Source of the DNA: Fimbriimonadales bacterium
GTDB taxonomy: Bacteria; Armatimonadota; Fimbriimonadia; Fimbriimonadales; GBS-DC
Direction: 5' to 3'
Length of the DNA stretch: 52,626 nt
NCBI GenBank assembly: GCA_026003075.1
Contig: BPGO01000013.1
Location: forward strand, 1 to 52,626
Part shown: piece by piece, positions 1 to 8,503 of the stretch
How positions within the stretch are numbered: the stretch's first letter is position 1
Layout: each line of letters starts with the position of its first letter
The notes under the pieces: generated by a model
What the model was told of the DNA's origin: nothing
Database searches by the model: none
Seen by the model: the letters and a program-made list of their open reading frames with translations, nothing else
Translations under genes and position numbers: made by a program

Positions 1-12
1 AGGGTGTTCGAA

Positions 13-36
13 AATTCCCTTTGCAAGGAACCAACA
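13..36 (+). repeat. Short dispersed intergenic repeat, copy 1
   Basis: This 24-bp stretch matches 12471-12494 at 21 of 24 positions. The shared core is CTTTGCAAG and both copies are preceded by TTCGA. Copy 2 lies in the untranslated leader of an ECF sigma gene. Copy 1 lies in non-coding DNA at the window edge, so its upstream context is cut off. The function is unknown; it may be a dispersed structured element or a chance partial match. Confidence 0.4.
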
Positions 37-147
37 CGCCTTGCACAGGGCAGACACGGGGGCTTCTTGTACGACGACCTTCCAGTTGTCGCAAACAGCC
101 CCCCTCCCCCACACTGCAGAAACAGGGCATGGAGTAAGGACAAACAA

Positions 148-186
148 CCCCCTCTCCCCCGCGTGGGCGAGGGCTGGGGGTGAGGG
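148..186. repeat. C-rich/G-rich imperfect palindrome, REP-like
   Basis: A run of CCCCCTCTCCCCC is followed by a G-rich half (GGGCGAGGG, then GGGGGTGAGGG), which allows a strong hairpin. It sits 10 bp beyond the stop codon of the minus-strand glycosidase gene. The hairpin at 34656-34687, read on the minus strand, opens with the same CCCCCTCTCCC. I infer a dispersed intergenic palindrome that may act at mRNA 3' ends. There is no U tract, so it is not a classical terminator. The rest of 1-195 shows no gene. Confidence 0.45.
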
Positions 187-195
187 ACTCAGATT

Positions 196-3192
196 TCACC
201 ACCGCACCAACACAGGCTCCAGTGGTTGGAGGGTGAGGGTTCCCTCGATAGCAGTGCCGTCAATAAGGTTGGTCGCTTGGATAGGTTGCTTCTGCGCGTT
301 CACGAGGCGCACAGTGATGGGTTGGCGCGTGTAGTTGCACAGGCTGGCAACGAAACCGTTTTCGTAAGGCGCAACACGATAACTTACGCCCCACACCGGT
401 TGATCGTTCTCATCCAGCAGGCGCAGCGGACGCTCGATGCGCCAGTTGTCCAACAACGGCTGCAGGCGAGTGAACAATCGTCGCGCGTCGGTCAGTGGGT
501 TGCGCTCGAAGGTGGTGATGCCCGGACGCGAGATGCGCCTGCGCCCGTAGCGGTCAAACTGCAGCGACGGCTCACCAAAGCCCAACAACTGGATTCCTCG
601 CTGCTGGCGCAGGATGTCCAGATTCGCGAACGCCTCGTCCGAAAGATATTGGGTATTCGCAATCACGATCCGCGAGACACCCTCTGGCAGGCGACGCGAC
701 TCCAGTTGCTTCTCGGTGACGAACCCCACGCGCACCCCCAGCATCGTGAGTGCGATATAGAGGCTATCACGTGGCACAGTGGCGTCCAGCCCCTGCATCA
801 TCATATCAAACTGCGAGTAGAGGAGATGCACATCGGGTTTCTGATTCTGCAGTGCGGCGATGTAGGGCGCGAGGCGGTTCAGGTCCAGCGTCGTATGCGC
901 CAGCGCTTCCACGATTTCGGGGCGATGGAGCAGACTCCCCGCAAAGTCGCTCTTGGGGTCGTCAGTGCGCTCCCAGACCCAGAAGGTGGTCGCCGACAGC
1001 CCCCGAATCGCCTCCTCCCACAGCGCCGCGCGGGCATGTTGCGGCGGTACAGGGCGCGTCTCCCGGTCGCGAATGATGTGGTTCTCCGAATTGAACACGG
1101 GCGCGTCGCGCAGAGAGCGCTGCAGTTCGTGCGCCAGCATCGTCGTGACCCAGTTGAACGCCCAAGGGGAATCTTTCTCCCAGTTGGGGAAGGTCATGGC
1201 GTCGTTGCCGTTGAGTTCACAGAACTCGGCGAAGCGCTCGGGATCGACCCCACGTGGCAGCTCGCGGTCGTTCGTGAAGCTCCAACTCATCAGTTTCGCG
1301 TGTTTCGGAACACCGGGCAGGTGCTGCTCGATCGCTTTAGCTAACTCGCGGTGCCAGTTCGCCAGCGTCTCCGCGTTGAACTCCTGCCACTCCGCGTAAA
1401 TGACGCCCGCGCCTTCCGACGGGATAGGAATCTCGTCCCAGCTCTGATAGTTCGTCTTCCAGCGTGTATTGAGCGTGATGAGGTTCTTGTGGCGATTGCG
1501 CAGCCATGCCCGCCACGCCTGCTGGTGCGGCGGCGATTCGGGCGATTCGACATTCATCGGCTCGTTTGAAAGACAAATGCTCAACAGTGCAGGCTGGTCT
1601 TTCAGGCGTGGGGCGAAAGCGTCGAGGTACTGACGTAACACAGTCAAACTTTCGGGGGTGAATAGGCTATACTTGAGGAACCCTTCGCGTTGCTGGCGCA
1701 GCTGCGGGTACTGCTGGTAGACCCATTCAGGCATATAATGCGGGCTAATCAGGTAATCCACCTTCACATTGGCATCGGCGGCGCGGCGCAGCACGGGCAG
1801 CACATCGTCTTCAATCGCCTGCAAGTTCACTTTCCCAGGTTCGGGCAGGATGTCCCACACGCCGCGCTCGATTTGGACGAGGTTGAAGCCCATTTTAGGA
1901 AACTTCTCGAGGTCGGCGCGCACCTGCCCGAAGTGCCCGAATCCCACAAAGAACACAGGGCGACGCTGGCGCTCGCCGGTGAGAGGGTTCTCGGTCTCGG
2001 CAATCAGCGACGCGCCGCGAATCTCAACGGGCGAGGTCACATAGCGCGGCACAGTGGGCAAGGGCTTCACCCCGCCCTCGGCTTCAGCGAGCCGCTGGTT
2101 CAAGCGCGCCGCGATCCGCTCCATCTCGTCCAGTTGTTGGTAGGCGCGTTGCAATTGCCCTTTCTGTAAATCTTCTTCGACATAGCGTGTAAACTCTTGT
2201 AAAATCGTGAGGCTCGCTTGGGGGTAGGCGATGTCCTGTCCCGATTCGCGCACGCGGTTCATCTGCGCATCCCAACGAGGCAGTTGGTCGCGCAGGTCTT
2301 GCAGTCGTTTGGTGGCGAGGGCGCGTGTGCAAAAGCGCACCGTGCGCTCCGCCGTTGCGAGAGTTTGGCGTCCTTGCCGAATCTGGATGCGCAGGAGCTG
2401 CTCCGGGGCGTTTGGTGCGTTGAACACGAACTCGGCGCGTGTGTAGCCTGCGCTCAGGTTCGCTCGCCGGCGGGCGCGCTGGTCGCCTAAACGCACTTCG
2501 ACTTCTGCGTTGCGCAGCGGTTGGGCGGTATAGAGTTCGAACCCGATGCGTCCTTGGGCTTCGTTGAGGTAGAGTTGCTCGCCCAGGTCATCCAGCGTCA
2601 GGAGAGGGCGATTGGGCGTCTCGGCGGGCACAAACAGCGTGGCGCGGTCGCCTGCCTCCAGTTTCACCGCATCGAGCCATACGCCATCCGTCGGGGCTTC
2701 AATCACCACGACCAAGTCAAAACGGCTCTCGTTCTCTTTGGTGGCGAAGGTGATTTCGGCGCGTTTCCACTGTCCGCCTGTGTCCTCCAAGGGGAGTCGC
2801 ACGCGCCAGCCCTCGCCACCCCCAATAAAGCCCACATAGCCGTCGCGCGTCTTGTAGCGGCAACTGAGCGTGTACACCGTGCCGGGTTGCACGGGCACAC
2901 CACCTTCGTAGCGCAGCAGCCCATACACCTCCGCGCCAAAGGGGGTGGTGTTCGTAAATTTGAGGCACATCTGCCCCGTCGCCGCCGGCTCCGCGACGAC
3001 CTCCGCCGTTGAATCGGTATTGCGCTTGTCCCAAACCCAGCCTACAGGGAGATTATTGTCAACAACTTCAAAACTGGCGTTCTTGAGGAGGTTGGGGTTC
3101 GGAACAATATTCAGAGGTGTGAGGGTCAACTGAGGCTGTGTAGAGCCAATCCCGCAGAGACTGAGTAAAAGCATCGCCGCTATCCAGCGCAT
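196..3192 (-). CDS. Secreted GH42-like glycoside hydrolase with N-terminal carbohydrate-binding-like domain
   Basis: The protein has about 998 residues. The start is the ATG at 3192, preceded by AAGGAGGG and followed by a signal peptide (MRWIAAMLLLSLCGIGS). Residues about 40-190 open with NLLKNASFE and resemble a CBM4/9-type beta-sandwich. A linker follows, then a TIM-barrel region from about 400 to 850. That region has the clan-A acid/base pattern SNEP (LLSICLSNEP) and a candidate nucleophile Glu in FNSENH. A beta-rich C-terminal part follows. Overall it resembles GH42 beta-galactosidase-like enzymes acting on exported or extracellular sugars, but the substrate cannot be read from the sequence. 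It is divergent from plsY and appears monocistronic. Confidence 0.8.
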   Translation of the reverse strand: MRWIAAMLLLSLCGIGSTQPQLTLTPLNIVPNPNLLKNASFEVVDNNLPVGWVWDKRNTDSTAEVVAEPAATGQMCLKFTNTTPFGAEVYGLLRYEGGVPVQPGTVYTLSCRYKTRDGYVGFIGGGEGWRVRLPLEDTGGQWKRAEITFATKENESRFDLVVVIEAPTDGVWLDAVKLEAGDRATLFVPAETPNRPLLTLDDLGEQLYLNEAQGRIGFELYTAQPLRNAEVEVRLGDQRARRRANLSAGYTRAEFVFNAPNAPEQLLRIQIRQGRQTLATAERTVRFCTRALATKRLQDLRDQLPRWDAQMNRVRESGQDIAYPQASLTILQEFTRYVEEDLQKGQLQRAYQQLDEMERIAARLNQRLAEAEGGVKPLPTVPRYVTSPVEIRGASLIAETENPLTGERQRRPVFFVGFGHFGQVRADLEKFPKMGFNLVQIERGVWDILPEPGKVNLQAIEDDVLPVLRRAADANVKVDYLISPHYMPEWVYQQYPQLRQQREGFLKYSLFTPESLTVLRQYLDAFAPRLKDQPALLSICLSNEPMNVESPESPPHQQAWRAWLRNRHKNLITLNTRWKTNYQSWDEIPIPSEGAGVIYAEWQEFNAETLANWHRELAKAIEQHLPGVPKHAKLMSWSFTNDRELPRGVDPERFAEFCELNGNDAMTFPNWEKDSPWAFNWVTTMLAHELQRSLRDAPVFNSENHIIRDRETRPVPPQHARAALWEEAIRGLSATTFWVWERTDDPKSDFAGSLLHRPEIVEALAHTTLDLNRLAPYIAALQNQKPDVHLLYSQFDMMMQGLDATVPRDSLYIALTMLGVRVGFVTEKQLESRRLPEGVSRIVIANTQYLSDEAFANLDILRQQRGIQLLGFGEPSLQFDRYGRRRISRPGITTFERNPLTDARRLFTRLQPLLDNWRIERPLRLLDENDQPVWGVSYRVAPYENGFVASLCNYTRQPITVRLVNAQKQPIQATNLIDGTAIEGTLTLQPLEPVLVRW

Positions 3193-3218
3193 AGGACTGC
3201 CCTCCTTGTTGCGTGGCA

Positions 3219-3224
3219 AGTATA
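3219..3224 (-). promoter_or_regulatory. -10 box (TATACT) for the glycosidase gene
   Basis: TATACT reads on the minus strand 26 nt upstream of the ATG at 3192, with AAGGAGGG between them. The resulting mRNA would have a short leader and a normal Shine-Dalgarno. No convincing -35 box is seen. Confidence 0.45.
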
Positions 3225-3240
3225 CCCGATAGTCAAGCGG

Positions 3241-3246
3241 TATAAT
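3241..3246 (+). promoter_or_regulatory. -10 box (TATAAT) giving a leaderless plsY mRNA
   Basis: A perfect TATAAT ends 9 nt before the plsY ATG. There is no Shine-Dalgarno in the gap, so transcription would begin within about three bases of the start codon. Confidence 0.6.
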
Positions 3247-3255
3247 TCCGTTGCG

Positions 3256-4371
3256 ATGGCGTTCGAAGTACTTCTGGTTGCGATGATCGCCGCGTTTTGG
3301 GTGGGCGCCCTGCCGTTCGGATATTGGGCGGCGCGGCTGCGCGGGATAGACATCCGCAAGGTGGGCAGTGGCAACATCGGCGCGACGAATGTGTTCCGCG
3401 TGCTGGGCGCGAAAACGGGCATCACGGTATTGGTTTTGGACGCACTGAAAGGATTTCTACCGACATGGGTCGCGCTGCGTGCTGGCGCGGATGATGTGTC
3501 GGCGATTCTGGTGGGCGTAGCGGCGATCCTGGGACACACTTTCTCGCCGTTGGTCGGGTTCAAGGGCGGTAAAGGCGTCGCCACGGGTCTGGGCGCGCTG
3601 CTGGCGGCGTCGCCCCTGACCGTCGCGGTGGCGTTTCCGGTGTGGCTTATTACCTTCTTACTGACCCGCTGGGTTTCGTTGGGGTCGGTGTTGGCAGCGG
3701 CGGCGGTGCCCGTGGCGGCGTACTTCTGGGGGCACTCGCTGCCTGCGGTCGGTATCCTCGCAGGGGCCGCCGCGGTGGTCATCTGGAAGCACCGTTCGAA
3801 CCTTTGGCGGATTGTGAACGGCGTGGAGCCGAAACTGCAACTGCGCAACACGCGCCCGAACCTCGAACAGGAATGCCTCAAACTGGCGCAGAGCGCAGTC
3901 GAGCGGATGGTGCTGGACGGCACGCGCATCGAGCCAGAACTGAAACATCTCCCGAACGCCCTGCGCGAGCCGGGCAGCGTGTTCGTAGCGCTGTATCAGG
4001 GCGACCAGTTGCGTGGGCTGATGGGTAGCCTGCAGGCGCAACAGCCGACCCGCGCCCACGAAATCATCTATCACGCGACCCGCGCCGCGCTCTTAGACCC
4101 CTACCACCCGCCCATCGACGCCAGCGAACTGCCTACGCTGAAGTATGTGGTCTATCTGGTGGAGTCGTACGAGCCACTTACGAACCTCGATCAGGTCGAC
4201 CCGCGCCAAGACGGCTTGCTGGTAGAGTGGCAGGGCAAGGGTAGCGTGCTGGCGCCGCCCGCCCCGAACTGCAGCCCGCAAGACCAGATTCATTATGCCC
4301 TCACCCGCAGCGGTGCGCCACGCGACGGGCAACCGACGGTCTATCGGGTGCGTCTGAACCGACTGGGTTAA
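3256..4371 (+). CDS. plsY: PlsY glycerol-3-phosphate acyltransferase fused to an AMMECR1-like domain
   Basis: The protein has 371 residues, while PlsY is normally about 200. Residues 1-195 are a complete PlsY: multiple membrane helices, the SGNIGATN motif at 38-45, and GHTFSPLVGFKGGKG at 93-107. PlsY moves the acyl group from acyl-phosphate to glycerol-3-phosphate in the first step of phospholipid synthesis at the inner membrane. Residues 201-371 are soluble and resemble AMMECR1: PGSVFVALYQGDQLRGLMGSL, then LLDPYHPPIDASELPTL and GLLVEWQGKGSVLAPP. The usual LRGCIG motif reads LRGLMG, so its Cys is missing. The reading frame runs through without a break. trpF starts 3 bp downstream. The role of the AMMECR1 part is unknown. 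Confidence 0.88.
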   Translation: MAFEVLLVAMIAAFWVGALPFGYWAARLRGIDIRKVGSGNIGATNVFRVLGAKTGITVLVLDALKGFLPTWVALRAGADDVSAILVGVAAILGHTFSPLVGFKGGKGVATGLGALLAASPLTVAVAFPVWLITFLLTRWVSLGSVLAAAAVPVAAYFWGHSLPAVGILAGAAAVVIWKHRSNLWRIVNGVEPKLQLRNTRPNLEQECLKLAQSAVERMVLDGTRIEPELKHLPNALREPGSVFVALYQGDQLRGLMGSLQAQQPTRAHEIIYHATRAALLDPYHPPIDASELPTLKYVVYLVESYEPLTNLDQVDPRQDGLLVEWQGKGSVLAPPAPNCSPQDQIHYALTRSGAPRDGQPTVYRVRLNRLG

Positions 4372-4374
4372 GCA

Positions 4375-5106
4375 ATGTGGGTGAAGATATGCGGTCTGAC
4401 GAACCTCCACGACGCGCAGACTGCGCTTCAAGCGGGCGCCGATGCGCTGGGATTCCTCTTTGTTCGCAGTAGCTCACGCTATCTGCCGCGCCATAGTCCC
4501 CACTGGCAGGACTGGCTCACCGAGTTGCGGAACCCACAACGACGCCGCACCGCGCTCCCATCGCAAAACCCTGATAGGGATTACTCCGAGCGCAGTGCGA
4601 ATCCCCCGCTGCTTGTCCTGGTGATGAGCGCACTCGAGGAGTTGCCTCCAGCAGGACATCTCTTTGACGCGATTCAGTGGGTTGTTCCTGAGGGCGCGTC
4701 GCTGGGCGACGCCGGCGCACTGCGCAGATTGACGAAGTTGCCGCTCTGGATAGCGTTGCGCTTTCCCCCCGCACTCTCCGCCGACGATGCGCTGGAGATC
4801 ATGCGTCGCTGGTCGCCCTATACTGAGCGATTCGTAATCGATACCTATCATCCGAACCAGCTGGGCGGCACGGGGGTTGCCCACGACTGGCAGCGCGCTG
4901 CGCAAATTTGCATGCACGCGCCTAAGCCCGTGATTCTGGCAGGGGGGCTGACCCCCGAGAATGTGGCAGAAGCAGTGCGCACCGTGCGCCCTGCCGGGGT
5001 TGATGTGAGTTCGGGAGTGGAGGCGCAGATAGGTCGCAAAGACCCCACGAAGGTTCAGGCGTTCATTCAACGCGCTAAAATGGCTGCGGAGGGAGAAGTT
5101 GGCTAA
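4375..5106 (+). CDS. trpF: Phosphoribosylanthranilate isomerase
   Basis: The 243-residue TIM barrel begins with the TrpF signature VKICGLTN and ends with the phosphate-binding SSGVEAQIGRKDPTKV. It converts phosphoribosylanthranilate to CdRP in tryptophan synthesis in the cytosol. It is about 35 residues longer than usual. The extra length is a hydrophilic, Arg/Pro-rich stretch at about residues 50-75, between the first active-site loop and the next strand. It starts 3 bp after plsY and overlaps the next gene by 8 bp. No other trp gene is in the window. Confidence 0.9.
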   Translation: MWVKICGLTNLHDAQTALQAGADALGFLFVRSSSRYLPRHSPHWQDWLTELRNPQRRRTALPSQNPDRDYSERSANPPLLVLVMSALEELPPAGHLFDAIQWVVPEGASLGDAGALRRLTKLPLWIALRFPPALSADDALEIMRRWSPYTERFVIDTYHPNQLGGTGVAHDWQRAAQICMHAPKPVILAGGLTPENVAEAVRTVRPAGVDVSSGVEAQIGRKDPTKVQAFIQRAKMAAEGEVG

Positions 5107-6043
5107 AACCGCGCCCCCCCTACGCGAGCAGTACGGCACGGCGGGCGTCGGGGCGGTGGTCGTGCTGGTGTTTCTGAACATCCTATGGGCAGGGGCGAAC
5201 CCCGCGGCGCTGGTGATGATGCAGCACCACCGCCCCGAGTGGGTCGCGGCGTTTCGGTTCCTGGGCGCAGCGGCGTTGCTCCTTGGTCTGATGGCGTTCC
5301 CCGCAGCGCGGCGTGTCCTTGCACCGCTGTTCCCGCGAAGCCCGAGCCACTTTCTGCTGGCGGCGAGTATCGGCTTCTTCGGCGTGCCGACCGCCTACAC
5401 CTGCTACTTCTGGGGCACCAAGCTCAGCACCGCCACCGAAGCCACACTGCTGGTTTCCAGCTCGCCGATTTTCTATGCAATACTGGCGCGGCTAGCTTTG
5501 GGCGAGCGGTTCCCACGCGAAAAGATGCTGGGCATCCTGCTCGGCGTGGTGGGTGTGTGGGTGATTGTGAACAAGGGGCTACTACTGTCGCAATTTTCCG
5601 GAGCGACGCTGGGCAACCTTCTGGTGCTGCTCGGCGTGCTCACCGAGAGCGTCAATGTGGTGGTCGCGAAGTCGCTGGCGATGCGTTATTCCGGCGTCGC
5701 CTTGCTGACGATCGAATCCAGTTTCGCGGCGATGGCGCTCACTGCGGTCTCATGGCTCCTCGCCGGCGCACCGAACCTGAATTGGACGCCCACCGACTTC
5801 TGGATGTGGTTCTATCTGACGGTCGTCTGCACGGTGTTCGCGTTTTCGGTATGGTTCTACCTCATGGAGCGCGCCCCCGTGGGGGCGATGGGCGTTACGA
5901 TTTTCGCGCAGACGCCCGCCGCTGCCTTCATCGGCTACTTCCTGCTCCACGAACAGTTGCACCCCACCATCTGGATTGGCGCAGGGCTGATCGTGAGTGG
6001 AATCTTACTGACCCTGCGGAGCAATTCTGGGAAAACAGGATAA
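5099..6043 (+). CDS. EamA/DMT-family permease
   Basis: The 314-residue protein has about ten hydrophobic segments arranged as two EamA repeats. It resembles drug/metabolite transporters of the inner membrane. The start is TTG at 5099, inside the trpF stop region, with GGAGGGAG about 5 nt upstream. The 8-bp overlap implies translational coupling to trpF. The substrate is not predictable; members of this family export amino acids or other small metabolites. An aromatic amino-acid link is suggested only by the trpF neighbour. Confidence 0.82.
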   Translation: MAKTAPPLREQYGTAGVGAVVVLVFLNILWAGANPAALVMMQHHRPEWVAAFRFLGAAALLLGLMAFPAARRVLAPLFPRSPSHFLLAASIGFFGVPTAYTCYFWGTKLSTATEATLLVSSSPIFYAILARLALGERFPREKMLGILLGVVGVWVIVNKGLLLSQFSGATLGNLLVLLGVLTESVNVVVAKSLAMRYSGVALLTIESSFAAMALTAVSWLLAGAPNLNWTPTDFWMWFYLTVVCTVFAFSVWFYLMERAPVGAMGVTIFAQTPAAAFIGYFLLHEQLHPTIWIGAGLIVSGILLTLRSNSGKTG

Positions 6044-6125
6044 CGGACAAGCGCCCCATACCGTGAAAAATTGATTCTATGATGCGAGCCACGGCGTCCA
6101 GACGCGAGCGCATGACGCCTGCCCT

Positions 6126-7616
6126 TCACCCTTGAGACGATTCGAGAGCCTTGCGCCAGCGGCGGGTGAGGATTGCGAGCGCCCCATTATACAGCCCGTA
6201 CACCCCGTAGACCCAGAGCGGCGCGTCGGGGAGGAAAACCCAGTCGGTCGGTGCAAGGTAGAGCAACGCTTGGAGGACACCCCTTAGCCATAGAATCGGT
6301 ATATGTTCAGCAATCCACCGAACCGCTACCATGCCCCATACGAAGATAGCGACTAGCAAAGCAACGACTTGATAGCAGTGTTGAGAGAGCAAGTAGCGGT
6401 AGTACGCATCGTTGTGCAGGGAGCGTGTGCTGAAGAGTATACTGCCGATCCATGCGCACCACCCACCGAGCGCGAGGAGCGTCATACCCCAGCGAGCCGG
6501 TTCTATCGGTATTCCCGAAGCCGCGAAGGTGATGATGGGGGCGAGCAGTCCCATGCTCATCCAGAGCGCTACGAGCCAGAACAGCCCCCGCCTCGTGGGG
6601 TGCGCCCAGTTGTGAACCGATTCGCCCCGACGCAGCGCGAAAAACGCCAACTCATGCTGAAAAAAGAGATACAGTGTCCACCCCATCCAAAGGCTATTGA
6701 GCGCGACAGTCTGCGCTTGCAGGGATGTCTGCACGCGCTCCGCCGCATAGACATACAGGCTCACACCCCACAGCGTCAACAACAGGACGGAACCGAGCAA
6801 CGGCTGCCAGAACCGCGCCCAGAGCAGGCGCACATCCATCGCTTGCAGTATCGCCAGCACCCCCAGCAGCGCAAATCCCAACAGGAACGCGCTGCCCAGC
6901 ACACTCATCGGCAACATCAGCCCACCGAGCGAGACAACACGGTGGGTCTCGACGAGCACCAAAGGCGGCGCAAACAGAAACACAGGCATCGCAGGCGGCG
7001 CATCGAAGGCGCCAGACGCCATTAGCCAAAAGTAAAACATCACGAGCATGAGTGCCAGCGCAGTGCCCTCGCCCCCCTCGCTACCCACTTCGGAATCAAC
7101 CCAGCCCAGCAACTGCGCACGACGCCGCTGAACGCTCGCCAAAAATAGTTCGGGCAGGAGACGCATTACACTGAGCCAGAACACCAGGAGGGCGCTCGCG
7201 ATTAGGGTCATGCTCATCCTGCACGCCAGCGCGCCCAACCAAAGGGCAGGTGCGAGGGCAACCAGCGTCAACAAAGCGTAGAACCCTGCGAACAGCCACC
7301 GCCCCAATACGAGGCTCAGCGGCGTCATGCCGGTTAGCCACAAATCGGGCAAGGCGCGCCCCTCTACCGCATCGTCAAACAGCGCCCCGCCTAACGAGAG
7401 CATCTGAAACAAGATGACCGCCCCCAGCACAACCATCGCAAGCCACGGTAGTATGCTGATGATTGGGGTATTAGGTTCATAGGCATATCCCACATAGAAC
7501 GCCAGCGCCGCAACGAGACTAAAAGTCGTCTTCCACAAAAGCCCCTTCCAAAACACCCGCGCCCGCATATAACGGCGATACTCAAACAGCAAGACAGCGC
7601 GAATCTCCTCAATCAT
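6126..7616 (-). CDS. Polytopic membrane protein, ABC-2 permease-like
   Basis: The 496-residue protein has a short cytoplasmic N-terminus (EIRAVLLFEYRRYMRAR) followed by roughly a dozen hydrophobic segments. The N-terminal layout, with an amphipathic lead-in and then paired helices around GRALPDLWLTGMTPLSLVLG, resembles ABC-2 type permease subunits. No ATPase motif is present. Its ATG overlaps the stop of the upstream gene by 4 bp, and GGAGGGG precedes it. It is the last gene of a three-gene minus-strand operon. Function is unknown. Confidence 0.6.
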   Translation of the reverse strand: MIEEIRAVLLFEYRRYMRARVFWKGLLWKTTFSLVAALAFYVGYAYEPNTPIISILPWLAMVVLGAVILFQMLSLGGALFDDAVEGRALPDLWLTGMTPLSLVLGRWLFAGFYALLTLVALAPALWLGALACRMSMTLIASALLVFWLSVMRLLPELFLASVQRRRAQLLGWVDSEVGSEGGEGTALALMLVMFYFWLMASGAFDAPPAMPVFLFAPPLVLVETHRVVSLGGLMLPMSVLGSAFLLGFALLGVLAILQAMDVRLLWARFWQPLLGSVLLLTLWGVSLYVYAAERVQTSLQAQTVALNSLWMGWTLYLFFQHELAFFALRRGESVHNWAHPTRRGLFWLVALWMSMGLLAPIITFAASGIPIEPARWGMTLLALGGWCAWIGSILFSTRSLHNDAYYRYLLSQHCYQVVALLVAIFVWGMVAVRWIAEHIPILWLRGVLQALLYLAPTDWVFLPDAPLWVYGVYGLYNGALAILTRRWRKALESSQG

Positions 7617-8503
7617 TGCCAGCGCCCCTCCGACGGTACAATCTCAGGCTCCTTGCTGCGCAGCATCCGATCCGCGCGACGCACAGCTAACCGAAATAGC
7701 AACATCACGAGCAACCATACCCCAAGTATCGATGGAGCCAATATGTACACCTTCACCATAAGAAAGATAACTACCAACCCGCCAGGAACAAGAAGTAACG
7801 CCGCAATCTGTGCGAAGCTGAAGGCGTTTTCGAACCTCGAATCTGCTTTCCCTGCGCCTGCTTCACGCACAGGCAACACGACAGGGAGCGTGCTGAAACT
7901 AATCAGCAAGAGAATCACCATGATAGTGTTCCACACGAGCATGCCCGCTGCCGCTGTGAATAGCGCCGCCAGAGCACTACCACCGACCACCGTATGTACC
8001 AGCCATAGGAGCGGATAATAAGCAATAAGCGTGCGCATAAGCGTGCCGTTCGCCCAACTATGCAACACACCCCCATACACCACATGCGCGCCGCATAAGC
8101 GTGTCATCCCTACCGCCGTTAGATGGTTTGCCTTATGTAGGGCATTCATGAGTTCCACCATAGAATTGGATCTCGCAGCGAAGAAGAACCAGAGTGAAAA
8201 ATAAGCCACTCCCTGAGGCAATTGTCCCCACAGCCACTGACTCGCCTGCTGGGAGAGCGTCGGAACCCAGTACACCCCACACACCCCAAGAAGAGCCACT
8301 GTCCACCAGAATATCGCCCACCGCATCCGCTTGCGTGTCCAGAGCGGTAGCACACGCAAATTAGAAATCTGCATCCTGTCGCGCAGATGATGCACAGCCC
8401 CCTGCTGCAACGCCCATACAAGAGGGTTATCCAAGTAATACTCCTCCCACCACGCCTGCAGTCGGTCGTGCCAGCGTGCTATGTTTAGGGATAGAAAAGC
8501 CAT
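7613..8503 (-). CDS. Membrane protein of a three-gene operon, ABC-2 permease-like
   Basis: The 296-residue protein has about six hydrophobic segments and a basic C-terminal tail. The start at 8503 overlaps the upstream coding sequence by 19 bp and its own stop overlaps the next gene by 4 bp, so the three genes are probably translated as a unit. The N-terminal 60 residues are soluble and Trp-rich. I do not recognise a specific family. By position and topology it could be a second permease subunit paired with the product of the next gene. Confidence 0.55.
   Translation of the reverse strand: MAFLSLNIARWHDRLQAWWEEYYLDNPLVWALQQGAVHHLRDRMQISNLRVLPLWTRKRMRWAIFWWTVALLGVCGVYWVPTLSQQASQWLWGQLPQGVAYFSLWFFFAARSNSMVELMNALHKANHLTAVGMTRLCGAHVVYGGVLHSWANGTLMRTLIAYYPLLWLVHTVVGGSALAALFTAAAGMLVWNTIMVILLLISFSTLPVVLPVREAGAGKADSRFENAFSFAQIAALLLVPGGLVVIFLMVKVYILAPSILGVWLLVMLLFRLAVRRADRMLRSKEPEIVPSEGRWQ

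Noticed and set aside
1..195. A small gene at the window start
   Set aside because: Frames here are short, lack ribosome-binding sites and run through repeat-like C/G-rich sequence.
226..1344. Long plus-strand open frame inside the glycosidase gene
   Set aside because: It is antisense to a gene with clear domains, has no ribosome-binding site and reads as Arg/Gln/His-rich nonsense, as expected from a GC-rich gene's opposite strand.
3180..3929. Minus-strand Ser/Thr-rich frame opposite plsY
   Set aside because: It is a shadow of the plsY coding strand, overlaps the promoter region and has no domain.
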